A stretch of DNA of 19,274 nt from Candidatus Cloacimonadota bacterium. GTDB lineage: Bacteria; Cloacimonadota; Cloacimonadia; Cloacimonadales; Cloacimonadaceae. Below the pieces are notes generated by a model that saw only the letters and a program-made list of their open reading frames with translations, did not search any database and was not told where the DNA came from. Below, piece after piece: positions 1-8,498 of the stretch. Within the stretch, counting starts at the first letter, position 1. Each line of letters starts with the position of its first letter. The stretch is from contig JAEZUG010000076.1 in NCBI GenBank assembly GCA_023421135.1, positions 1 through 19,274 on the forward strand, in the 5' to 3' direction. The translations under genes were made by a program, and so were the position numbers.

Positions 1-1
1 G

Positions 2-739
2 CTTTACATCGAGACTCCTGCCAATCCCACCATCACTATCACAGACATTGCACAATGTGCGGAGATCGCTCATAAGCATGGTTTGCGCCTTGTTGTCGAT
101 AACACTTTTTGTTCTCCCTATTTGCAAAAGCCTTTGGATCTGGGCGCAGATATCGTATTACACTCCATCACCAAGTTCATCAATGGACATGCTGATGTTG
201 TTGGCGGAGTGATAGTCGCGAAGACAGAGGCAGATCATAAACTGCTCTACAATGTGATGACCAGCATGGGTCCCAACATGGATCCCCACCAGGCATTTCT
301 GGTGATCCGGGGCTTGAAAACTCTCTCCATCAGAATGGACAGAGCTCAGGCAAATGCGATGAAGATCGCTGCCTGGCTGGAGAGTCATCCCAAGGTTGCC
401 TGGGTTCGCTATCCCGGCTTGGAATCCCACCCCCAGTATGAACTGGCCAAGAAGCAGCAGAGTGGGGCAGGGGCGATGATATCCTTTGGCCTCAAAGGTG
501 GTTTAGTTGCAGGTAAGGTCTTGATGGACAATGTGCAGCTAGCAGCCCTGGCGGTATCTCTGGGCGGTGTGGAGACACTTATTCAACACCCTGCTTCAAT
601 GACCCACTCCAAGGTTTCCTCGGAAGCCAAGCTCAAAGCCGGGATAAGCGACGATCTGGTTCGCTATTCGGTAGGAATTGAGGACGTGGAAGACTTGATT
701 GAGGATCTCGAGCATGCTCTGGCGTGTATTGCTGACTAA
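2..739 (+). CDS. megL: Methionine gamma-lyase, 3' part (5' end outside window)
   Basis: This is a PLP-dependent Cys/Met-metabolism enzyme that probably cleaves L-methionine to 2-oxobutyrate, methanethiol and ammonia in the cytoplasm. The open frame runs in from the left edge, giving 245 residues against about 400 for the family, so roughly 150 N-terminal residues are missing, including the Cys that distinguishes methionine gamma-lyases. The fragment shows the 'VVDNTFCSPYLQKPL' stretch, the PLP-binding lysine in 'HSITKFINGHADVVGG' (fragment residue 58), 'MDPHQAFLVIRGLKTLSIRM' and the C-terminal 'QHPASMTHS' followed by 'DDLVRYSVGIEDVEDLI'. This combination resembles methionine gamma-lyase more than cystathionine gamma-synthase or gamma-lyase, but those cannot be excluded without the N-terminus. 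The TTG at 83 is internal and not a start. The enzyme would suit an amino-acid-fermenting lifestyle. Confidence 0.8.
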   Translation, partial: LYIETPANPTITITDIAQCAEIAHKHGLRLVVDNTFCSPYLQKPLDLGADIVLHSITKFINGHADVVGGVIVAKTEADHKLLYNVMTSMGPNMDPHQAFLVIRGLKTLSIRMDRAQANAMKIAAWLESHPKVAWVRYPGLESHPQYELAKKQQSGAGAMISFGLKGGLVAGKVLMDNVQLAALAVSLGGVETLIQHPASMTHSKVSSEAKLKAGISDDLVRYSVGIEDVEDLIEDLEHALACIAD

Positions 740-755
740 CAAAAGCAGAATCTAC

Positions 756-784
756 TTGACAAGAAAAGCACCCTGAGAAACTTT
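756..784 (+). promoter_or_regulatory. Putative promoter of tRNA-Phe
   Basis: A perfect -35 box TTGACA (756-761) is followed after 17 bases by AACTTT (779-784), which keeps the A at position 2 and T at position 6 of a -10 box. The tRNA 5' end lies 10 bases further on. The same TTGAC plus 17-base spacing recurs upstream of other genes in this window. The weak -10 makes this tentative. Confidence 0.4.
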
Positions 785-794
785 GAGAAAAATT

Positions 795-870
795 GGCGAG
801 ATAGCTCAGCCGGTAGAGCAGAGGCCTGAAAAGCCTTGTGTCCCCAGTTCGATTCTGGGTCTTGCCACCA
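795..870 (+). tRNA. tRNA-Phe (anticodon GAA)
   Basis: This is a complete 76-nt cloverleaf. The acceptor stem GGCGAGA pairs with TCTTGCC (one G-U), the D-arm stem is GCTC/GAGC, the anticodon stem GAGGC/GCCTT flanks the loop CTGAAAA with anticodon GAA, and the T-arm CCCAG/CTGGG flanks loop TTCGATT. The 3' ACCA, with discriminator A, is encoded in the DNA. It stands alone after the methionine gamma-lyase gene, with its own likely promoter and a terminator. Confidence 0.97.
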
Positions 871-876
871 CGATTT

Positions 877-901
877 AGGACGCTCTCTGAGCGTCCTTTT
901 T
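877..901 (+). terminator. Rho-independent terminator of tRNA-Phe
   Basis: A perfect 9-bp stem AGGACGCTC (877-885) / GAGCGTCCT (889-897) with loop TCT is followed directly by a T run (897-901). It lies 6 bases after the tRNA CCA. Confidence 0.93.
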
Positions 902-949
902 CATTTTATCAGCATTCATCTACTCACTATTCTAAGTTAATTATCCGGC

Positions 950-1100
950 CATGGAGACTGCTGTGAAGCTCTATCGTCCTGAGAATCATTGCCTTATCCT
1001 CTCTCATCAGATCATGTAATCATAACTTAATATAGGATAAGCTTTTCCTTAGCGTTCGCTAAAGCATCGCTAAAGAATTGAGTGAGGGAGCAAGGGGTTG
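950..1100. repeat. Intergenic repeat, copy A (diverged)
   Basis: This lies in the gene-free stretch 871-1190, which otherwise holds only the tRNA terminator and the 5' region of the next gene. Positions 1021-1075 align without gaps to 13523-13577 with about 46 of 55 bases identical. Weaker similarity extends upstream ('ctgctgtgaagctctat' near 959 versus 'ctgcctgtaaagttctat' near 13470) and downstream ('agtgagggagcaaggg' versus 'agtgagtgagcaggagg'). It contains two tandem 11-base units, TTCGCTAAAGC ATCGCTAAAGA (1055-1076), and a short palindrome TTAGCG-tt-CGCTAA. No open frame is credible here. The outer boundaries are approximate. Confidence 0.7.
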
Positions 1101-1190
1101 AGACCTGGTGGATCCTGTGAAAGATGGATGTATTGAAGAATCCCTGATCTTTCGGCTTGTTTTTTGCTGTTATTGGAGCAGTATATTGGA

Positions 1191-2717
1191 ATGAACTATT
1201 TGTTACGAAATCTCAGAATTCCTGTTGTTGAAGATACGGGTTTGGAAATGGCTGTCTGCCAAAAGCTTGGTGTGCCCAATACGGCCTTCAGATTGGAGCA
1301 GATTCTCAGAAAAGCTCTTGATACCCGCAGGAAAGGGCACCCCATTTGGGATTATAGCCTGGAGCTTAGTATTCCCGATGGCAGAATTAATCACAAAGAT
1401 CTGTCACCATATCAATCTGAACCATGGCCGGAACTACCCCACAGACTTATCCCGGACAACCCTATTGTGATAGGTATGGGGCCAGCAGGTTTGTTTACTG
1501 CTCTGGCGTTGGTGGAGCGTGGTATCAAACCCAGAATCTATGATCAGGGCTCTGAACTCTCACAAAGGACAGAGCACGTGAATGAGTTCTGGGATAAAGG
1601 CATTCTGCGGGAGGAGTCGAACGTCCAATTTGGCGAAGGCGGAGCCGGCGCCTTTTCGGATGGCAAGCTCACCAGCAGAGGAAACAACCCTGTTGTGAGA
1701 AGGATCTACGAGCTTCTTATCCAGTTTGGAGCTAATCCAGCGATAGCTTTTGAAGCTCTTCCTCATTGCGGGACGGATGGGATTCGAGCACTGGTTCAAA
1801 GATTCAGAGAATACCTTATATCGATGGGAGCTGAGTTTCATTACAATTCCCAGCTTACAGATCTGGAGATCATTGCCGGTAGGCTGAAGAGAATCAAGAT
1901 CAACGACTCATGGGAAGATTGCAGCACTTTGATCCTTGCCTTGGGCAATTCTGCCAGAGATACTTTCAGGTTGTTGGCAGGTCGTGGACTGGCAATGGAA
2001 GCCAAAGACTTTGCGGTAGGTTTTCGGATCGAGCATATCCAGGCACAGATCAATCGTTCAATCTATGGCTCGGAGAAATGGGCTGAAACGCTGGGGCCGG
2101 CCAGTTACCGCTTGGCAGATGGTAAGGTCTATAGCTTTTGCATGTGTCCGGGTGGGGAAGTGATCGCTGCTTCATCCTCGGCAGGAGCTGTTGTTACCAA
2201 CGGTATGAGTCTCAGTTCCAGATCAGGCTTATACTGCAACAGTGCAATTGTGACTTCAGTTGGAAAGGATGTATTTGGCTCAGCTCTGTTTGCCGGAATG
2301 GAGTTTCAGGAAAAGATCGAGCAGGAATCTTTTGTCGATGGTTACTATGCTCCGGCTCAGAGAATTGAGGACTTCATGAAGTCTAAGGATACCACTGCCC
2401 GGTTCTTTGCCAGCTATCGCCCGGGGGTCAAATCAACTGATTTGACGAGGACTTATCCTGCTGAGCAGACAAATTTGATAAAAAGTTCTTTACAAAAATT
2501 CGATGCCATAGTTCATGATTTTATTAAGAATGCTGTGTTGATAGCACCGGAAACCAGAACTTCCAGTCCTGTCAGGATCATCAGAGACAAAGCTATGCTG
2601 TGTAGCACAAGCTGCGAGGATGTGTTTCCTGTGGGAGAAGGTTCAGGCTATGCCGGCGGAATTATCAGTAGCGCAGCCGATGCGTATAGAACAGCCTCAA
2701 CGTTTTTCATAAGGTGA
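1191..2717 (+). CDS. FAD-dependent oxidoreductase, COG2509 family
   Basis: This is a 508-residue cytoplasmic flavoprotein of the uncharacterised FAD-dependent dehydrogenase family COG2509. Residues 1-90 form the N-terminal domain typical of the family (a 'LRNLRIPVVEDTGLEMAVC' type start, then 'RKALDTRRKG'). A dinucleotide-binding loop follows, 'IVIGMGPAGLFTALALVERG', with GMGPAG at about 95-100. Next come the family signature 'NVQFGEGGAGAFSDGKLTSR' and a C-terminal FAD-contact segment 'VFPVGEGSGYAGGIISSAADA'. The substrate is unknown. I chose ATG 1191 because it opens the conserved N-terminus and has GGAG at 1175-1178. In-frame TTG codons at 1164 and 1173 would add only non-conserved residues. 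The gene ends 4 bases before the receiver gene, so the two are probably co-transcribed. Confidence 0.85.
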   Translation: MNYLLRNLRIPVVEDTGLEMAVCQKLGVPNTAFRLEQILRKALDTRRKGHPIWDYSLELSIPDGRINHKDLSPYQSEPWPELPHRLIPDNPIVIGMGPAGLFTALALVERGIKPRIYDQGSELSQRTEHVNEFWDKGILREESNVQFGEGGAGAFSDGKLTSRGNNPVVRRIYELLIQFGANPAIAFEALPHCGTDGIRALVQRFREYLISMGAEFHYNSQLTDLEIIAGRLKRIKINDSWEDCSTLILALGNSARDTFRLLAGRGLAMEAKDFAVGFRIEHIQAQINRSIYGSEKWAETLGPASYRLADGKVYSFCMCPGGEVIAASSSAGAVVTNGMSLSSRSGLYCNSAIVTSVGKDVFGSALFAGMEFQEKIEQESFVDGYYAPAQRIEDFMKSKDTTARFFASYRPGVKSTDLTRTYPAEQTNLIKSSLQKFDAIVHDFIKNAVLIAPETRTSSPVRIIRDKAMLCSTSCEDVFPVGEGSGYAGGIISSAADAYRTASTFFIR

Positions 2718-2721
2718 GATT

Positions 2722-3096
2722 ATGCCAAAGATATTGGTCATTGAAGATGATACCAGCTTTCGTTCAGTATTGATGCAGATGCTGCTCAAGGCGGGTTATG
2801 AAGTTACGGAAGCCTCAAATGGTGACCAAGCAATCAAGCTCTGTCCCAGTTTCAAGCCGGATCTCGTGCTTACGGATATAATAATGCCCGATAAGGAAGG
2901 CCTGGAAACCATACGTGAAATGTTGGTTCTATGTCCCGAGATCAAGATTATCGCGATGTCGGGTGGCGGGAGAATTGGTCCGGATAGTTATCTTCCCCTG
3001 GCCAAGATGTTTGGTGCCAAGGCAACCCTTCAGAAACCCTTTATGAGAGACGAACTGCTTGCGACAATCGAGCAAGTACTTAATCTTCCGGATTGA
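2722..3096 (+). CDS. Stand-alone CheY-like response regulator receiver
   Basis: This 124-residue protein consists of one receiver domain and no output domain. The acidic pair is Asp9/Asp10 ('VIEDDTSF'), the phospho-acceptor is Asp52 ('DLVLTDIIMPD'), the switch Ser is Ser80 ('IIAMSGGG') and the conserved Lys is Lys105 ('LQKPF'), so it should be phosphorylatable. It has a good ribosome site (AAGGTGAG, 2711-2718) just before the ATG and overlaps the end of the oxidoreductase gene's region. No histidine kinase lies in the window, so its partner and output are unknown; a protein-protein signalling role is usual for such proteins. It ends 2 bases from the convergent glycosyltransferase gene, with no recognisable terminator in between. 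Confidence 0.92.
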   Translation: MPKILVIEDDTSFRSVLMQMLLKAGYEVTEASNGDQAIKLCPSFKPDLVLTDIIMPDKEGLETIREMLVLCPEIKIIAMSGGGRIGPDSYLPLAKMFGAKATLQKPFMRDELLATIEQVLNLPD

Positions 3097-3098
3097 AG

Positions 3099-4148
3099 CT
3101 AGTCTTTTAGTATTTGTGTAATCTGTTGAGCTCTTCGTTGGGGAGAGAACCGTAGGCCAATAGACTCTGATATTGCGCGTCTATCGGGGTTCTTTCTCAG
3201 TGCTTCTTCAACTGCTGCTTTGAGTTCAGTTTCTGACCTGTGCAATAGAATTGTACCAAAACCGGCTATCACGGTGGGGATGCCTGCGACGTTTGAACCG
3301 ATAGGATAGCAGCCGTAGTACATAGCTTCCATCAGGGCATTAGGCATGCCTTCCGAAATCGAAGCCTGAACGTAAACTGCACTTTCTTCCATGAGAATAT
3401 GCAAGCTGGGCTGCGGAAGCCACTCAATCACTTCAAGGTTGGGCAAATCCTTCATGGGGTGGGATAACTCCAATCCATCTCTCCAGCGATTCTTAATTCC
3501 TACGAAGATGAACCTGGTTTGTGGCATTGCCCGGCAGACCTGCAGGAGCAGATCGTAGCCTTTGTTCAAAAAGTCCTCTGGTCTGGGTGTCACTCCCACG
3601 CACAAAACTTGCTGCTTGCGTTGCCTATCCAGATTGGGTATCCCGGTAAAGCTGGTTGCATTATATACTACGGAGCAGGGGGTTCGGAGGGCTGGAAGGA
3701 AGTGTTTGATTCCATCCGGATGTCCTCCCGGGAGGTAATATGTATTGCTGGATCTTATCAGTGAATCGTGATTGGCAATTATATGGCTGGTGTGTTTGAA
3801 AGCATATTTGGCGCAGGCTGCTCTGAATGGCTGGCAGAAGACGCCCATCCTCAGCTCCGGATAGCAGATTGTATCGTAACCACCCACAAAGATGTAGGAC
3901 TCCAGGGCTCTCAAGCGACAAGCAAACACTGCAACTGCTGCATGGTAGTCTGAGAACCATATCAGGACTTTTGTACCTTTGCTGCAGGTGATTATTCTCA
4001 CAGTCAGGCGCAGGATACGAATGAAGTATCGAACAACGCCCTGGTTTTGGTGAAGCGGGACTATGGTCAAATCTCCCAAGGCCTTCAGGATCTTTTCGTC
4101 TTCTCGAATGAAGGGAGCTTCGGCTGGCTTTGCAAGGATGAACTTCAT
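3099..4148 (-). CDS. Glycosyltransferase, GT4-like (last gene of polysaccharide operon)
   Basis: This 349-residue GT-B fold glycosyltransferase probably acts at the cytoplasmic face of the inner membrane and adds a sugar to a surface polysaccharide or lipid-linked glycan. The C-terminal half carries the nucleotide-sugar domain: 'VLCVGVTPRPEDFLNKGYDLLL' (about 181-202), 'FIFVGI', and the GT4 EX7E motif with Glu266 and Glu274 in 'SISEGMPNALMEAMYYG'. The N-terminal domain is less conserved. The start ATG overlaps the stop of the upstream glycosyltransferase gene by 4 bp (ATGA), implying translational coupling. Donor and acceptor cannot be read from the sequence. Confidence 0.87.
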   Translation of the reverse strand: MKFILAKPAEAPFIREDEKILKALGDLTIVPLHQNQGVVRYFIRILRLTVRIITCSKGTKVLIWFSDYHAAVAVFACRLRALESYIFVGGYDTICYPELRMGVFCQPFRAACAKYAFKHTSHIIANHDSLIRSSNTYYLPGGHPDGIKHFLPALRTPCSVVYNATSFTGIPNLDRQRKQQVLCVGVTPRPEDFLNKGYDLLLQVCRAMPQTRFIFVGIKNRWRDGLELSHPMKDLPNLEVIEWLPQPSLHILMEESAVYVQASISEGMPNALMEAMYYGCYPIGSNVAGIPTVIAGFGTILLHRSETELKAAVEEALRKNPDRRAISESIGLRFSPQRRAQQITQILKD

Positions 4149-5515
4149 AGCTTAATTCTTGCTTCACTTTCGCTTGTTGCTGGGGAATTGCCGGGTTGTG
4201 AGGGTTTTAGGCATTCATGAATCAATCCTGCGAGCTTGGCGGCCTGGTTTTCCCGGGAGTATTGCTCTATATAAGACCAATTGGGTTGCAATTCCTGAAG
4301 TGAGTTTTCGTGGAGTTTTACCAGTTTTACTAAAGAGCTTTTGATGCCTCGGATGTCCATGTGATCAGCTACAAAACCCAGGCCACTGTCTTTCACGATT
4401 GAAGCTGCCAATCCATCTGGAGGAACGATAGCAAGAATTGGACGGCCAGAACGGATATAATCGAAGATCTTGCCGGTGAGCACAGATTGAGTGTTCTTAC
4501 CTGAAGGAATGTAGAGCAGCAAAGCGCTGGCATCATTCATCTTCTGCAGGCTTTCTGCATGGCTGGTAAAGGGTTCCAGAAAGACTACTGTGTTTATCAG
4601 AGATGATTCGGCAAACCGTCCCAAGACAAATCCCCGGTTGTTGTTTCCTGTGATAATAATCCGGATTGTGTCCTCTTGAATCTTGCCTTCAGAATGCAAT
4701 TCGCTGATTGCCTGCCAGAGGGAATCCGGTTGTCTGCGGTCATAGAAGCTACCAGTATAGACGATGGTTACCTGGTTGCTTTCTTCTGTTTGGGGTTCAA
4801 GATGAGCAAAGTCTGCCTCGTCATAACCGTTCTGAATCTCCCTGAATGGTTTATTCTTCAGAAAGCTGTAGCGGTTTTCAAAGTTCTTGCGCATGATATC
4901 AGTTAGGTAGCTCAAGCCCTTTGCTGCGGCCAGGATGCGGGCTTCCCAAATTAGTTCTTTGGTTTGGGAACGATGAGGGTAGTTGATGTTTAGTCTTTCG
5001 GGGTTGTTTGTCCACTCGTCACGAAAGTCACAGATGAAATCCATACTGTATTTCTGTTTCAGAACTAGTCCCAGAAAGAGGGAAGATGGAGGTCCGGAAC
5101 TGATCACCGCTATCTTAAGATTAGTATCTGCAGAATCACAGAGCCTGGCTTCCTTGTTTAGCATACTGTGCAGGGCTCTGGCTGCGGCTTTGCGGCAGAT
5201 AATGTATTGGTCTGGAATAAACAGGTTTTGAGATAAGAAGCGAACAAACCAGTTCAATCTCAGAGCAAACAGGCCTTTGAAAAACCAGGATAGATCCAGA
5301 CAATTGAATCGGTATATCCTGGTGCTGGCTGGCACTTGATCTAGCAGCATGTTATCTGTTGGGTAGTTCATGCCTTTGGGGCTGAGGCAGAGAACGCTGG
5401 AGTCTATGCCCAATTTATCCAGATACTTCACCATCTTGAGACTGCGTAAGGAGGCCACTCCGCCTAAGGGAGGAAAGTAGTAGGCTATGTATAAGATTCT
5501 GATTCTGTTGTTCAT
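4145..5515 (-). CDS. Glycosyltransferase, GT4/WcaI-like
   Basis: This 456-residue glycosyltransferase starts with the typical 'ILYIAYYFPPLGGVASLRSLKMVKYL' segment, whose 'YFPPxGG' loop is characteristic of N-terminal GT4-type domains. The C-terminal half has 'VTIVYTGSFYDRRQP' and a donor-binding segment 'GKIFDYIRSGRPILAIVPPDG'. I see no clean EX7E motif, which is common in this branch. It should work in the cytoplasm on a polysaccharide repeat unit. It overlaps its neighbours on both sides by 4 bp (ATGA at 5512-5515 and 4145-4148), so it belongs to the same coupled operon as the flippase and the second glycosyltransferase. Confidence 0.85.
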   Translation of the reverse strand: MNNRIRILYIAYYFPPLGGVASLRSLKMVKYLDKLGIDSSVLCLSPKGMNYPTDNMLLDQVPASTRIYRFNCLDLSWFFKGLFALRLNWFVRFLSQNLFIPDQYIICRKAAARALHSMLNKEARLCDSADTNLKIAVISSGPPSSLFLGLVLKQKYSMDFICDFRDEWTNNPERLNINYPHRSQTKELIWEARILAAAKGLSYLTDIMRKNFENRYSFLKNKPFREIQNGYDEADFAHLEPQTEESNQVTIVYTGSFYDRRQPDSLWQAISELHSEGKIQEDTIRIIITGNNNRGFVLGRFAESSLINTVVFLEPFTSHAESLQKMNDASALLLYIPSGKNTQSVLTGKIFDYIRSGRPILAIVPPDGLAASIVKDSGLGFVADHMDIRGIKSSLVKLVKLHENSLQELQPNWSYIEQYSRENQAAKLAGLIHECLKPSQPGNSPATSESEARIKL

Positions 5516-6984
5516 CGTTTTAGTTTCCTCAGTGTTTCCCTGGCTCCTCTTGAGACACTCTGCAGATCGTAGGGAAGTAGAGCTTTACATAAATAAGCTA
5601 TACCAAGATACAAGACAATGAATAGAGCTGGGATCAAAGATAACCGGAGTAGCTGGTGATGCAGGATGGACTGGATAGGGTAAACTAGGGCAGCAGCCAG
5701 AAGAGAAGCTATCAAAGTGCGAACTAGCTGTTCCAGGGGGAGCAACTGTCTCAGGCTTAAGCCCAGCTTGAAGTGAATCAACCACAGATAAACCACAGAG
5801 CTGATGTATGTGACCATAACTGTGGCTATTGCTGGTCCCTGCATCTTCAGATTGGTATTGACTAGTATCAGATTAAGTATCAGGTTGGCTACCAGAGTCA
5901 GAACAGCATTCTGCATGATGTATTTAGTGCGGTTCACTGCCTGGAAGATCAAACCAAAGATTCCCACCCGGATCGGAAGTGTAAAGAGATATATTCTGAA
6001 GTAGATTGCTGCTCCTTCATAACGGGAGGAATAAAGAAAACTCATGATATCCGAAGCTAGCACGAAGAAAACCGCTGCAACAGGAAAGATGATCAGGGCA
6101 TTCTTTCGGACTGATCCCCGATAGAGCTGAGCCATAAGTTCTGGTGACCCACTGGAACTCATGGCCGGGAGGATAACAGAATAGACGGAGTTTACAAGGA
6201 TCCCAATGAAAGGCAGCTCCATGGCACCAACAGAGAAAATAGCATATTGAGCTGGGTCAAAGTATGTCGAGATCACAATCTTATCCATCTGTACTGCCAG
6301 TATCCCAATGATCGCTGAAAGACCAATAGGTAGTGAGAATCTAAGCTGCTGTTTGTAATCTTCCCAAGCAAACTTGTAGTCCGAGGCTTCCTTACTTAGA
6401 CCTATTCTGGCATATAACCACTGAATGAAGGCTGCCGTCACAAGCCCTAAAACTATGATCTCCAGCTTCCTGAATACAAGCGCTGTTCCCAAGATCAACA
6501 CCAGATCTGTAGCCATGGAGAATATTGAGAACTTCACCAGCCTGAGCGGCTCTTTCATTCCCAGCATTACAGAGCTGAAGATCTGATTGACAAACATATA
6601 TAGCGGGTAGAAAGCAAAGATAAGTAAAAGAGGAAGAAGCTGAGCATTGGAAAATGCCTTGCTGATCAGTGGGCGGAAGAGAATCACTCCAAACACCATC
6701 AGTATAGCAAGAAGACTCACTAAATCTATGCTTCGGCTGATGAAACTCCGGCGCTTCTCTTCGTCACCCAGCTTTGGGATGAAGTAGAGCATGCTCTGAG
6801 GAATGCCCAGAAGGACAATGGTCGAAAGGGTCGTATAGATCAAAAAGAGCTGACGATAGGTGCCGTATTCCGTCTGACTGAGTATTCTGGCAAGAACTAT
6901 ACCCACGATTGTCTTCACAACAAAGCGCAGGCTATCAGTAACCGAGAGCAATCCTGCTTGCTTGCTCAAGCTTATCTCGGCCAT
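5512..6984 (-). CDS. Polysaccharide flippase/export protein, Wzx/MOP superfamily
   Basis: This 490-residue, very hydrophobic membrane protein has an estimated 12-14 transmembrane helices. Its opening, 'SLSKQAGLLSVTDSLRFVVKTIVGIVLARILSQTEYGTYRQ', is typical of the PST branch of the MOP superfamily, including the 'EYGTYR' turn after helix 1. Such proteins flip undecaprenyl-linked oligosaccharide units across the inner membrane. The C-terminus is basic ('SRGARETLRKLKR') and probably cytoplasmic. Its start overlaps the GHL10 gene by 13 bp and its stop overlaps the next glycosyltransferase gene by 4 bp. No Wzy polymerase, Wzz or Wza is visible in the window, so the final product of the pathway is open. 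Confidence 0.88.
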   Translation of the reverse strand: MAEISLSKQAGLLSVTDSLRFVVKTIVGIVLARILSQTEYGTYRQLFLIYTTLSTIVLLGIPQSMLYFIPKLGDEEKRRSFISRSIDLVSLLAILMVFGVILFRPLISKAFSNAQLLPLLLIFAFYPLYMFVNQIFSSVMLGMKEPLRLVKFSIFSMATDLVLILGTALVFRKLEIIVLGLVTAAFIQWLYARIGLSKEASDYKFAWEDYKQQLRFSLPIGLSAIIGILAVQMDKIVISTYFDPAQYAIFSVGAMELPFIGILVNSVYSVILPAMSSSGSPELMAQLYRGSVRKNALIIFPVAAVFFVLASDIMSFLYSSRYEGAAIYFRIYLFTLPIRVGIFGLIFQAVNRTKYIMQNAVLTLVANLILNLILVNTNLKMQGPAIATVMVTYISSVVYLWLIHFKLGLSLRQLLPLEQLVRTLIASLLAAALVYPIQSILHHQLLRLSLIPALFIVLYLGIAYLCKALLPYDLQSVSRGARETLRKLKR

Positions 6985-8498
6985 TCGTCTCCCAATCGCA
7001 GAGGAATGATGTACTTGTAGTCACCGCTCTCCTGATAGAGATGAAAGTAGTAGAGGCTACCGTCTTCTCCCGGAGACAGAAGTGCGTCTTCCAAGGGTAA
7101 TGCATCTATTACATCCAGGTTCGTTCCTTCCAGATAGTAGCGGTCTTTTTCCCAGAGCAGTTCTTCCCTTTGGTCATATATCTGCAGCTTCCATCTGCCT
7201 TCCTCAGGAATAACAAGCTGCACAGAAAGTCTATCCAATCCACTGGCAAGGTAGATCTCCGGGGCAAGATTGCTACTGTATCTAATCTGCTGATGCATTC
7301 TGGATAGAATGCCAGGAGGAAGAGACAGATCTCTTCTGTCTGGGTAAGCTATTGGTCCCAGGTAGGAAAGAGCATTCCCCTTGACTAGTCCATCATAACT
7401 AAACAAGGCAATTCCGGGGAAGCTTCGTTGTCGCACCCAGTCTATTCTTTCCAGAAGATCATGAACGTCATACCTCATAGAACTATTGCCTCGGGCCGGC
7501 ATGAGAGAGCCTCCTCCCTGATCCCAGGCACGGAGCCCCATCACAATTCTATCTTTGTAACCACTTTCACTCATCTGATCCAAGACCCTCAGGAAAGCGT
7601 TGTCGTCTGTATGATACAGCATAGGGTAAACTCTATCCAACAAGCCTCTCTCCAGCCAGTCATACCAATCCTGGGCGTATTGATTCCTGGCCTCAGATAT
7701 ATCCGGGAAAACGGCAGCTGAAACAAGCAGATCTGGGTTGATGGTTCTCAGTTCAGCACGGAGTGAGGCAAGAAAGCTGGTTACTTGCTGAATTCTCCAA
7801 CGATTCCAGCTAAGTTCAGGCTGTACGCTTCTTTGCAGGTTATATCGAGCTACTGAGGTGGGATGATGACCGTAGTTGGTATTGGGATAACGGATATAAT
7901 CCAGATGGATACCATCTAACTCCGGATAACCAGAAGCAAGGTCACAGATCACGTTTTGCACGTACTCTGTAGCATCTGGGATACCTGGATCAATGAAGTA
8001 TCCAAAAGCTTCAGTAGATCTCATCATGCCGCCACTAAGCTCGTAGGTCAGCCATCCCCGATGGTTATTGTAGATATAGTTTTGATCTAACAGATGTGAT
8101 GCAGTAGGCGTGGCATTAAACACCACTACCCAGGCATGAACCGAAAGGTTATGAGCATGCCCTTTCTCCAGAGCATAAGCCAGGGGATCAAAATCCTCTC
8201 GTGTGAGAATATAACTGCGATACTCCGGGTTAGGATAGTCATCCTGAACCAGGTTTGGAGTATATAAGGCATCGGAGCGATAACGAACTTCCACCAAGAT
8301 CTCGTATTGTCCGCTGCTGAGAGCCTGGCTTATCATGTTATCGATGCTGGAAGGCTCATTGATTGACCAAGGCAAGACCCAAAGTGAGCGGATTTCTTCA
8401 CTGGAATCCGTTGAGTCCCCACTTTCTGTCTGAGCACTCAGAGTCGTGCAGATAGATAGGAGCAGCCATATTACTAGTGCTCTAGTTGCTGCCTTCAA
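6972..8498 (-). CDS. Secreted GHL10/DUF187 glycoside-hydrolase-like protein
   Basis: This 508-residue exported protein has a signal peptide (about 1-22, ending 'TTLSAQ'). A (beta/alpha)8 domain of the glycosyl-hydrolase-like 10 family follows: 'EIRSLWVLPWSINEPSS' (from about 35), 'YEILVEVRYRSDALYTP', 'LSVHAWVVVFN' (about 118-128), 'YFIDPGIPDATEYVQNVI' and the family hallmark 'LDGIHLDYIRYP' (194-205). About 110 C-terminal residues look like a beta-sandwich. The substrate is unknown, although glycan modification fits the operon. The start is TTG at 8496-8498. It has AAGGA upstream at suitable spacing, no in-frame ATG could keep the signal peptide, and it overlaps the xseA end by 17 bp, suggesting coupled translation. 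Confidence 0.85.
   Translation of the reverse strand: MKAATRALVIWLLLSICTTLSAQTESGDSTDSSEEIRSLWVLPWSINEPSSIDNMISQALSSGQYEILVEVRYRSDALYTPNLVQDDYPNPEYRSYILTREDFDPLAYALEKGHAHNLSVHAWVVVFNATPTASHLLDQNYIYNNHRGWLTYELSGGMMRSTEAFGYFIDPGIPDATEYVQNVICDLASGYPELDGIHLDYIRYPNTNYGHHPTSVARYNLQRSVQPELSWNRWRIQQVTSFLASLRAELRTINPDLLVSAAVFPDISEARNQYAQDWYDWLERGLLDRVYPMLYHTDDNAFLRVLDQMSESGYKDRIVMGLRAWDQGGGSLMPARGNSSMRYDVHDLLERIDWVRQRSFPGIALFSYDGLVKGNALSYLGPIAYPDRRDLSLPPGILSRMHQQIRYSSNLAPEIYLASGLDRLSVQLVIPEEGRWKLQIYDQREELLWEKDRYYLEGTNLDVIDALPLEDALLSPGEDGSLYYFHLYQESGDYKYIIPLRLGDEWPR

Noticed and set aside
83..739. TTG at 83 as the start of a short lyase gene
   Set aside because: The reading frame continues to the window edge with conserved family sequence ('LYIETPANPTITITDIA'), so the TTG is internal.
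3661..4167. Minus-strand open frame of 168 codons
   Set aside because: It overlaps the GT4 gene in another frame. The glycosyltransferase frame carries the EX7E motif and the coupled start.
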